Shown: positions 1 to 5,597 of the stretch, piece after piece
Position numbering within the stretch: position 1 is the first letter of the stretch
Layout of the letters: each line of letters begins with the position of its first letter
Assembly: GCA_003521845.1 (NCBI GenBank)
Contig: DPHB01000056.1
Location: 828 to 7,086 of the forward strand
DNA length: 6,259 nucleotides
Origin: Oceanospirillaceae bacterium
Lineage (GTDB): Bacteria > Pseudomonadota > Gammaproteobacteria > Pseudomonadales > Balneatricaceae
Reading direction: 5' to 3'
Made by a program: the position numbers and the translations under genes
The notes under the pieces: generated by a model
What the model was told of the DNA's origin: nothing
Seen by the model: only the letters and a program-made list of their open reading frames with translations
Databases searched by the model: none

Positions 1-1063
1 TGTTCAAAGAGAAAGTAAAGCAGCTAGAGAAAGTGCTGGTATATTAGATGCCTCAACTCTTGGTAAGATTGATATCCAAGGTAAAGATGCCCGTGAATTC
101 CTCAACCGCGTCTACACCAATGCTTTCAGTAAGTTGGCGGTTGGTAAATGCCGCTACGGTTTGATGCTGAAAGAAGACGGTATGGTATTCGATGACGGCG
201 TCACCGCGTGTTTGGGTGAAAACCACTTCTTGATGACCACTACTTCTGGTGGTGCTGCCGGCGTTATGGCTTGGTTGGAAATGTGGTCGCAAACTGAATG
301 GCCAGAACTAGAAGTTTACTTCACTTCTGTAACTGACCACTGGGCAACCTGTTCCTTCTCTGGCCCTAATGCTCGTAAAGTGTTGGAAAAACTGTGTGAT
401 GACGTGGACTTGTCCTCTGACGCGTTCAAGTTTATGGACTGGCGTGAAGGTACCGTAGCCGATATTAAGGCGCGTATTTTCCGCATCTCCTTCACTGGTG
501 AGCTAGCGTTTGAAGTCAACGTACCCGCCAACCAAGGCTTGTACATGTGGCAGAAGATTATGGCAGCCGGTGAAGAGTTTGGCATTACGCCCTACGGCAC
601 AGAATCCATGCACGTCCTACGTGCTGAAAAGGGCTACATTATTGTCGGCCAGGATACGGATGGTTCCGTGACGCCACAAGATTGCGGTATGCACTGGGTA
701 GTGGGTAAGAACAAAGAGTTTAGCTTCTTGGGTAAGCGTTCCTTTAGTCGTCCAGATACTAGCCGTGAAGACCGCAAGCATTTGGTTGGCTTAAAGCCAA
801 TCGACCCGACGGCGGTTATTCCTGAAGGCTCACAAATTGTTGCTGACCCTAACCAGCCTATCCCCATGGATATGTTGGGCCACGTTACCTCTAGCTACTG
901 GAGTGAGTGTTTGGGCCATGGTATCGCCATGGGTACCGTTATATCGGGTCAATATAAAATGGGCGAAACGGTTTACTGCCCGCTGGCTGACGGCCGTGTT
1001 TTAGCTGCAGAAATCTGTAGCCCCGTGTTCTACGATCCAAAGGGAGAGCGTCATCATGACTAA
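1..1063 (+). CDS. soxA: Sarcosine oxidase alpha subunit, C-terminal part (5' end outside window)
   Basis: Large subunit of heterotetrameric sarcosine oxidase, a cytoplasmic flavoenzyme that oxidises sarcosine to glycine and transfers the methyl group to tetrahydrofolate, giving methylene-THF. The frame is open from base 2 to the stop at 1061-1063, with 353 residues visible. Family members are near 1000 residues, so this is roughly the last third: the folate-binding, aminomethyltransferase (GcvT)-like domain. Supporting segments are GILDASTLGKIDIQG and LNRVYTN near the left edge, SGPNARKVL, the FTGELAFEV segment, AEKGYIIVGQDTDG, and the terminal VFYDPKGER. The N-terminal FAD/NAD-binding part lies upstream. 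A start at TTG 134 would cut through the conserved domain, so I treat the gene as open to the left edge. Its last 8 bases overlap soxG, indicating translational coupling. soxB and soxD are expected further left by family gene order (inference). Confidence 0.95.
   Translation, partial: VQRESKAARESAGILDASTLGKIDIQGKDAREFLNRVYTNAFSKLAVGKCRYGLMLKEDGMVFDDGVTACLGENHFLMTTTSGGAAGVMAWLEMWSQTEWPELEVYFTSVTDHWATCSFSGPNARKVLEKLCDDVDLSSDAFKFMDWREGTVADIKARIFRISFTGELAFEVNVPANQGLYMWQKIMAAGEEFGITPYGTESMHVLRAEKGYIIVGQDTDGSVTPQDCGMHWVVGKNKEFSFLGKRSFSRPDTSREDRKHLVGLKPIDPTAVIPEGSQIVADPNQPIPMDMLGHVTSSYWSECLGHGIAMGTVISGQYKMGETVYCPLADGRVLAAEICSPVFYDPKGERHHD
1041..1048 (+). promoter_or_regulatory. Ribosome binding site for soxG
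   Basis: The purine-rich AGGGAGAG inside the end of soxA ends 7 bases before the ATG at 1056. It supports that start over the in-frame ATG at 1065, for which the spacing would be too long. Confidence 0.7.
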
Positions 1064-1637
1064 TATGCATAGCCCATTACATCACATTGAGGTGCCAGCT
1101 AGTGTGGCCGCAGCCGGTGTGGTAATGCGTGAAGACAAATACCGCGGTCACTTGAACCTACGTGGCAATCCACAGGACGAAGCCTTTACTAGTGCCGTAG
1201 CAAAGACACTGGGTGTGGCTTTGCCAACAACCCCTAACAGCAGTGCCGAAAATGGCACTACTCGGGTTTACTGGTTGTGCCCTAATGAGTGGTTGTTATT
1301 GGTTGCGGAAGGTACACAAGGTCAAGTAGAAGCCGATTTACGTGCTGCCCTAGCTGACCAGCATATAGCCATCACGGATTTATCCAGTGGCCAAACTTTG
1401 GTCAACTTGTCGGGCGCAAACATTGATGAGCTAATGCTCAAGTCCGCTGTTTATGACTGCCATCCTAGCAATTTCCCAGTTGGCAAAGTTGTACAAACCA
1501 CCTTTGCTAAGACCGGGGCTGTGATGTACAAGTGCGCAGACGGGTCATTTGATCTGGTTATTCGCCGCAGCTTCTCCGATTACTTCTTCCTATGGGTAGC
1601 CGATGCCAGCGAAGAATATGGCCTGCAAGTTGTGTAA
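1056..1637 (+). CDS. soxG: Sarcosine oxidase gamma subunit
   Basis: Small (193-residue) gamma subunit of heterotetrameric sarcosine oxidase. It is structurally related to the GcvT-like fold and packs against the alpha subunit; no separate catalytic activity is known to me. Recognisable parts are the RGHLNLRG segment (about residues 29-36), CPNEWLLL (about 74-81), ITDLSSGQTLVNLSG (about 105-119), then YDCHPSNFPVG and the C-terminal IRRSFSDYFFLWVADASEEYGL-type ending. The length is normal for the family. The ATG at 1056 overlaps the soxA stop by 8 bases and has a good Shine-Dalgarno sequence inside soxA. A second in-frame ATG at 1065 is possible but less well placed. The gene is last in its operon, with an intrinsic terminator about 60 bases after the stop. 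Confidence 0.93.
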   Translation: MTNMHSPLHHIEVPASVAAAGVVMREDKYRGHLNLRGNPQDEAFTSAVAKTLGVALPTTPNSSAENGTTRVYWLCPNEWLLLVAEGTQGQVEADLRAALADQHIAITDLSSGQTLVNLSGANIDELMLKSAVYDCHPSNFPVGKVVQTTFAKTGAVMYKCADGSFDLVIRRSFSDYFFLWVADASEEYGLQVV

Positions 1638-1661
1638 CACAATGTAAACACACCTGGCACT

Positions 1662-1678
1662 TTGGGGTCAGACCCCAA
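1662..1678. repeat. 17-base perfect palindrome TTGGGGTC-A-GACCCCAA
   Basis: An 8-base inverted repeat around a single central A lies between soxG and its terminator. The GGGGTCAGACCCC core resembles a palindrome I know as over-represented in many proteobacterial genomes and often associated with Y1/REP-type transposases. That link is from memory, not a search. No transposase is in the window and only one full copy is present. It has no T tract and is not a terminator itself. Confidence 0.6.
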
Positions 1679-1693
1679 TCTATGTCATAATGT

Positions 1694-1721
1694 AAAGCCA
1701 GCTCTTAGAGCTGGCTTTTTT
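1694..1721 (+). terminator. Intrinsic terminator of the sox operon
   Basis: The stem AAAGCCAGCTC / GAGCTGGCTTT (1694-1704 with 1708-1718) is 11 perfect base pairs with a TTA loop. It runs into a T tract (T from 1716 to 1721, then ATTATTA). It lies between soxG and the MAPEG gene, so it should end sox transcription and largely separate the next gene from it. Confidence 0.9.
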
Positions 1722-1734
1722 ATTATTAGAACAT

Positions 1735-1740
1735 GGAGAG
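1735..1740 (+). promoter_or_regulatory. Ribosome binding site of the MAPEG gene
   Basis: GGAGAG ends 9 bases before the ATG at 1750. It lies just after the sox terminator, which leaves almost no room for a separate promoter between terminator and gene. I see no convincing promoter. Confidence 0.55.
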
Positions 1741-1749
1741 CGAAACAAT

Positions 1750-2169
1750 ATGCTTGAAGCTTATACCAGTGCTTTGTTGGGTGTATGGGTGATTCTGCTG
1801 ACTGTATTTATACAGGGTATGGTGGCGAGTGTGGCTCATCGTCGTCAAAGTAGTTATGTGCCAGGTATCGTAGACCAGCAGTTAAGCCATGAGTCTTTTG
1901 TATTTCGTAGCCATCGTACCTTTATGAATTCGCAAGAGAATTTGCTGTTAATGCTGGGTACGGTCATGGTTGCCATGTTGGCAGGTGTGGAGGCTAGTTG
2001 GGTTGCGGCTACTGTTTGGGTATATGCTATCGCACGCTTGGTGCACATGTGGCTGTATTATGTAATTGCTACCGAGAGTAATCCAAGCCCGCGCAGTTAT
2101 TTCTTTATGATTGGTATGGTGGCTAACTTAGTATTGTTGGTGAAACTAGGTTTACTTTTACTCGCTTAA
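1750..2169 (+). CDS. MAPEG family membrane protein
   Basis: A 139-residue inner-membrane protein with about four hydrophobic helices (roughly residues 5-27, 64-82, 84-107 and 116-138). This matches the MAPEG family (membrane-associated proteins in eicosanoid and glutathione metabolism), whose members are about 130-160 residues. The family signature is visible between helices 1 and 2: FRSHRTFMNSQENLLL, with Arg53, His55, Arg56, Asn60 and Glu63 in the positions expected for glutathione or lipid interaction, followed by ARLVHMWLYY (about residues 95-104). Bacterial members are mostly uncharacterised; some have glutathione transferase or peroxidase activity, so no substrate can be given. The gene stands alone between the sox terminator and the convergent amidotransferase gene. 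No terminator with a T tract is visible after its stop. Confidence 0.85.
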   Translation: MLEAYTSALLGVWVILLTVFIQGMVASVAHRRQSSYVPGIVDQQLSHESFVFRSHRTFMNSQENLLLMLGTVMVAMLAGVEASWVAATVWVYAIARLVHMWLYYVIATESNPSPRSYFFMIGMVANLVLLVKLGLLLLA

Positions 2170-2204
2170 ATGCTGCAGCCGTTACTGGCTTGGCGCACTT
2201 AAAT

Positions 2205-2254
2205 GGAGAGCTGGCTTTGTTGATTGGTTTTATGGATCAAAAGAGCCTATCCCT
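2205..2254. repeat. Degenerate second copy of the convergent-gap palindrome
   Basis: The 3' arm CAAAAGAGCCTATCCCT (2238-2254) matches CAAAAGAGCCAGTCCCT (2314-2330) at 15 of 17 positions. A matching 5' arm remnant, GGCTTTG (2213-2219), corresponds to GGCACTTTG in the other copy but has a larger loop. I read it as a decayed relative of the 2282-2340 element. Confidence 0.45.
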
Positions 2255-2281
2255 TTGAGGTAATGTTAGCTAGTAGGTGGT

Positions 2282-2340
2282 GCTTAGGGTTACGGGACAG
2301 GCACTTTGCTGCGCAAAAGAGCCAGTCCCTGCAGCTAAGC
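2282..2340. repeat. REP-like imperfect hairpin between convergent genes
   Basis: The inner stem pairs 2294-2309 (GGGACAGGCACTTTGC) with 2313-2329 (GCAAAAGAGCCAGTCCC) around a TGC loop, with two A/A mismatches and one bulged A. Flanking it, GCTTAG (2282-2287) pairs exactly with CTAAGC (2335-2340). It fills the space just before the stop of the amidotransferase gene. Neither side has a T tract, so it is not a classical terminator. Its GGGACAGGCAC core resembles short palindromes found with REP-associated tyrosine transposases (family knowledge, not searched). Confidence 0.6.
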
Positions 2341-2341
2341 T

Positions 2342-3073
2342 TTACACTGCCTTGGCTTCACGGAAAAAGTTCACGATCCACTGAAACATCACTTCAGTAT
2401 CAGGTTCACCGTCAAGGTTGTTAAGGCCTTGGGCGCGAATTTCAGGTAATTCATCGAACTCCCTAGAGCTCAACACTTGGCTGATAAAACCTTTGAAAAA
2501 TTCTGGATGTCCTTGTGTACTCATGGTTTTGGCATCGTATTGCAACCAAAAATAAGGACAGAAGTCATTGCCCGATAACACTTGTGCATTGTCGGGTAGT
2601 TTTACCACCTGATCTTGGTGAAATACGAGGATGCCATAGTTGTCTAGTTGTGGTTGCATCCAGCTAGCTTGTTGAGTGATGGGGTAGCGTGCCATGCCAA
2701 CACCCCAACCATGGTCACTTTTCTCAACCTTGCCACCTAATGCCGTAGCAATAATCTGATGGCCAAAGCAGATGCCCACCAAGGGTATTTGTTGGGCATG
2801 AATATCTTGTACTAAGCCAATTAAGTTCTGAATCCAAGGTAGGTCGTAATAAACGCTATTGGGGCTACCATTAATCAACCACAAATCGGCATCACAGGGG
2901 CTGTTTGGTAGCTCGTCCTGGTGCGTGCGGTAGGCTTTAACTGTAAGACTCTGGTCAGCATTACTTAAGTGCTTGTTGAAGATGTCATCGAAGTCGCCAC
3001 CGGCTTCTGGTTGCAGGTAATCGTGCATGGTATCGCACAGCAGTAAACCGACGGTTAGCGTAGATCTGGACAA
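2342..3073 (-). CDS. Class I (GuaA-like) glutamine amidotransferase
   Basis: A stand-alone type 1 glutamine amidotransferase that releases ammonia from glutamine or hydrolyses a gamma-glutamyl amide; the acceptor is unknown. The nucleophile elbow is GICFGHQ (Cys at about residue 102 from the TTG start), and the rest of the triad is in QGHPEF (His and Glu near 189 and 191). FHQDQV and the GWGVG segment are typical of the GMP-synthase-like branch rather than the PuuD type. The frame stays open to an ATG at 3127, but that ATG lies in the loop of the upstream operon's terminator and its first 18 residues do not look like the family. I therefore favour the TTG at 3071-3073, just before TVGLLLCD, although no strong Shine-Dalgarno sequence is visible (GGGG nearby). 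At 243 residues the length is normal. The gene lies downstream of the transporter genes on the same strand but behind their terminator. Confidence 0.85.
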   Translation of the reverse strand: MSRSTLTVGLLLCDTMHDYLQPEAGGDFDDIFNKHLSNADQSLTVKAYRTHQDELPNSPCDADLWLINGSPNSVYYDLPWIQNLIGLVQDIHAQQIPLVGICFGHQIIATALGGKVEKSDHGWGVGMARYPITQQASWMQPQLDNYGILVFHQDQVVKLPDNAQVLSGNDFCPYFWLQYDAKTMSTQGHPEFFKGFISQVLSSREFDELPEIRAQGLNNLDGEPDTEVMFQWIVNFFREAKAV

Positions 3074-3111
3074 TTGTTCGGCCCCGAATGAATTTAAAAA
3101 AACACTGTAAC

Positions 3112-3140
3112 AAAAAAAAGACTCCATGTGGAGTCTTTTT
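3112..3140 (-). terminator. Intrinsic terminator of the ABC transporter operon, possibly bidirectional
   Basis: The stem AAAAAGACTCC (3115-3125) pairs with GGAGTCTTTTT (3130-3140) across an ATGT loop. In the - strand transcript it is followed by eight U (complement of 3112-3119), a strong terminator about 30 bases after the PotC-like stop. In the + direction it also ends in five T, but no + strand gene feeds into it. Confidence 0.88.
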
Positions 3141-3170
3141 GAATTTATAAGGCTTACCTAGTATCAAGGT

Positions 3171-4214
3171 TTAGCCTGGAGACATACCGCGTAGTCTTTC
3201 TGAACGGCGGCGCAACAGTTCTAATACGGTCAGAAGAATGACTGACATGAGTACCAAAATACTCGCTACAGAAAGAATAGTAGGGGAGATTTGTTCACGA
3301 ATGCCGGAGAACATTTGGCGTGGGATAGTACGCTGTTCTACGTCGGCTATGAACAATACGGCCACGACTTCATCTAGGGAAGTGATAAAGGCAAACAAAG
3401 CCCCCGAAATCATGCCCGGCAAAATAAGCGGCATGATAATGCGGCGGAAAGTCGTCCAACCATTAGCGCCCATGTTTTGTGCAGCGCGTACTAGGCTCAT
3501 GTCAAAGCCACTCAGGGTAGCTGTAACCGTGATGATGACAAAAGGCACACCCAAGGTTACGTGAGCCAAGATAACACCCCAATAGGTTTTGGCTAGGCCA
3601 ACCTGAGAGTAGAAGAAGAACATGCCAGTAGCAGTGATCACTAGTGGTACGATCATGGGTGAAATCAACAAGCTGGTAATTAGCGCACGATAGGGCATTT
3701 CTGGGCGCGATAAACCCAGCGCCGCCAGCGTGCCTAAACTAGTAGCAATGATGGTGGAAACGGTGGCGATAAAGAACGAGTTGCGTGCCGCACGTACCCA
3801 TTGTGCATTTTCCCACATGTCGGCCCACCAGCCTTCTACGGCTTGTGGTGCTGCCATGCCGTTATGCAGGATGTCCATGTACCAGCGTGTGGAGAAAGCA
3901 TCAGGGTCTAGGTTCAGCATACCTTCAGTAAAGGTAAAGTAAGGTTCAGCATTGAACGATAATGGAATAATGATGATTACTGGGGTAATCAAAAATACCA
4001 AGATACTGGAACTGATAACCAAAAACATATAGCGGGTAAAGCGTTCGCCTGTGGTGGCGTAATCTGGCATTTTGCTCATAAAGTACAGAGGTACACCAAA
4101 CACTAGTAAGAAGCCAATGGCCGCCTTATAAGTGCCTGAAAGCAGTGTTACCAGAGCAGCCGCAACCAACAAGTAGATAATGGCTTTGCGTTTTTCTTGA
4201 ATGAATTTTAGCAT
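3171..4214 (-). CDS. PotC-like ABC transporter permease (polyamine-type family)
   Basis: Inner-membrane permease of a spermidine/putrescine-type ABC importer, 347 residues. The core from about residue 65 has six likely membrane segments (near 65-84, 146-168, 178-200, 211-232, 269-290 and 312-333). It carries the ATPase-contacting loop RAAQNMGA...MPLILPG at about 243-267, the EAA motif with Arg in place of Glu. The family norm is about 260-280 residues. The extra length is an N-terminal stretch with two more hydrophobic segments (about 12-29 and 31-46) plus a longer loop at about 85-140. AAGGA lies 11 bases before the ATG at 4212-4214, and the gap to the PotB-like stop is only 21 bases, so the two are cotranscribed. 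The substrate is not determinable: the family also carries other amines and organic solutes, so I give no pot symbol. Confidence 0.9.
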   Translation of the reverse strand: MLKFIQEKRKAIIYLLVAAALVTLLSGTYKAAIGFLLVFGVPLYFMSKMPDYATTGERFTRYMFLVISSSILVFLITPVIIIIPLSFNAEPYFTFTEGMLNLDPDAFSTRWYMDILHNGMAAPQAVEGWWADMWENAQWVRAARNSFFIATVSTIIATSLGTLAALGLSRPEMPYRALITSLLISPMIVPLVITATGMFFFYSQVGLAKTYWGVILAHVTLGVPFVIITVTATLSGFDMSLVRAAQNMGANGWTTFRRIIMPLILPGMISGALFAFITSLDEVVAVLFIADVEQRTIPRQMFSGIREQISPTILSVASILVLMSVILLTVLELLRRRSERLRGMSPG

Positions 4215-4235
4215 GTTATTTATAGTCCTTGTCGC

Positions 4236-5495
4236 TTAACCGAAACGCAGTTTGTCGATGCCTATAAGCTTGTTATAGAGCCAGTACAAAATTAGCACGA
4301 CTACCAGAAGTATAGTGCCTAGTGCCGCACCCAGACTCCAGTTAAGGGATTTCTGAATATGGTAAGCAATAAGGTTAGAAATCAAGAGGCCGTCTTCACC
4401 GCCCACCAAAGCGGGGGTGATGTAGTAACCAATAGCAAGAATAAACACCAATAGCGTACCAGCGGCCAACCCTGGTAGGGTTTGCGGTAGGTATACTTTG
4501 CGATAGGCGTACATTGGCTTGGCACCCATGGATAGGGCAGCACGCATATAGCTAGGCGGTATGGTCTTCATAACACTGTACAAAGGCAGGATCATAAAGG
4601 GTAGTAAAATGTGCACCATGGAGATGATGGTGCCCGTTTGGTTGTAGATCATTTGAATACGCCCGTCATCGGAGATAAAGCCGAGGAAGACGAGCATGTC
4701 GTTGATCACACCTTCTGTTTGTAGGATGGCAATCCAGGCCGTAGTACGTACTAGCAAAGAAGTCCAGAACGGCAGTAACACCATAATCATCAGTAGGTTA
4801 GATTGGCGCAGTGGCAATACAGATAGTAGATAAGCTACCGGGTAGGCCAATATAATGCAGATCAATGTTATCAGCGCTGAAACCCCTAGGGTTTTAATAA
4901 AGTTGTCTAGATAGATTTGATAGAGTTCGTCGGCACGGACAACATTGCCTTCCTCGTCGTATCGTAAATCCAGTGCAGCAACGTAAAAGGCTGGGGTAAT
5001 ATCCCTTGCTGCGCGTTGCATGGTCAACCAAATAGCTGGGTTGGCCCATTTTTTGTTTATTTTAATAAGGTTTTCTTTGTAAGGTGCTTCGATCTTTTTG
5101 GCTTTACGAGCGGTCGAGGTAAACAAGCTACGGGAGCCAGGCATTTCGTAGTTGATACGCGTGGCCATGTTGCCGACGGTACGGCCTACTTCACGTACTT
5201 TTTTGGCTTTTGCCAAATCTTTTACAAAGATCTCAAATGTTGCTTCGGAAGGTAAACCTTCGCCGTCCCACTGAATGATCGCTTCAGCAAAGGTCGGTAC
5301 AACGGCCGAAACCTTATCGTTATGAACACTGCTAAATAGCATCTGGCCAATGGGAATGACAAAGCTAATTACCAAAAACAGTACTAAAGGCATGGTCAAA
5401 AGGAAGGCGCGGCGACGTTGTAGAGCCGTCGTTTTGGCTAACTTTTGTTTTAACGGAATGCCATCTTCCGTGAGTGTCAGTTCTGCGTTGCTCAT
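4236..5495 (-). CDS. PotB-like ABC transporter permease with large extracytoplasmic insert
   Basis: Partner permease of the same importer, 419 residues against about 270-310 for usual PotB proteins. A first membrane helix (about 31-55) is followed by some 140 polar residues (about 56-198), rich in Lys, Arg and Glu and presumably periplasmic. The normal core comes next: helices near 200-227, 232-256, 287-308, 341-363 and 385-407. The PotB hallmark LPFWTSLLVRTTAW (about 241-254) and the ATPase-contact loop RAALSMGA...LPQTLPG (about 318-342) are present, again with Arg in place of the usual Glu. No Shine-Dalgarno sequence precedes the ATG at 5493-5495 (upstream reads CAGAATCTTATCCTT), yet the next candidate start would remove the first helix. 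It follows the binding-protein gene after a 102-base gap holding a stable stem. Confidence 0.9.
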   Translation of the reverse strand: MSNAELTLTEDGIPLKQKLAKTTALQRRRAFLLTMPLVLFLVISFVIPIGQMLFSSVHNDKVSAVVPTFAEAIIQWDGEGLPSEATFEIFVKDLAKAKKVREVGRTVGNMATRINYEMPGSRSLFTSTARKAKKIEAPYKENLIKINKKWANPAIWLTMQRAARDITPAFYVAALDLRYDEEGNVVRADELYQIYLDNFIKTLGVSALITLICIILAYPVAYLLSVLPLRQSNLLMIMVLLPFWTSLLVRTTAWIAILQTEGVINDMLVFLGFISDDGRIQMIYNQTGTIISMVHILLPFMILPLYSVMKTIPPSYMRAALSMGAKPMYAYRKVYLPQTLPGLAAGTLLVFILAIGYYITPALVGGEDGLLISNLIAYHIQKSLNWSLGAALGTILLVVVLILYWLYNKLIGIDKLRFG

Positions 5496-5531
5496 AAGGA
5501 TAAGATTCTGATTAATTATTAGTATGAAGAG

Positions 5532-5574
5532 AAGGGCAGCTCAATTTCCTTAAAAGGTTCAATGAGCCGCCCTT
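5532..5574 (-). promoter_or_regulatory. Intercistronic mRNA stem-loop after the binding-protein gene
   Basis: Arms AAGGGCAGCTCA (5532-5543) and TGAGCCGCCCTT (5563-5574) enclose a 19-base loop. As + strand RNA there is an A/C mismatch. As - strand RNA it becomes a G-U pair, giving an unbroken 12-pair stem, so the structure favours the transporter transcript. No T tract follows on the - strand. It begins 23 bases after the binding-protein stop and probably protects that message or limits read-through into the permeases (inference). Confidence 0.65.
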
Positions 5575-5597
5575 AATTACTTACGCTAGTTCAACGA

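Noticed and set aside
134..1063. A complete + strand gene starting at TTG 134
   Set aside because: The frame is open to the left edge and the upstream codons encode conserved alpha-subunit sequence, so this is the end of a longer gene.
1662..1691. Promoter for the MAPEG gene (TTGGGG, 18-base gap, CATAAT)
   Set aside because: The -35 match is only partial, and a transcript would begin inside the sox terminator stem, so expression from it is doubtful.
2282..2340. Bidirectional intrinsic terminator for the convergent genes
   Set aside because: There is a stem but no T tract on either side; I describe it as a repeat instead.
2224..2424. A 66-residue + strand reading frame
   Set aside because: It runs across the palindromic repeats and into the antisense of the amidotransferase gene, with no family resemblance or clear ribosome site.
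2985..3167. A 60-residue - strand reading frame
   Set aside because: It is a shadow in another frame of the amidotransferase gene and passes through the terminator.
5016..5255. A + strand reading frame inside the PotB-like insert
   Set aside because: It is antisense to a supported gene, has low-complexity aromatic content and no ribosome site.
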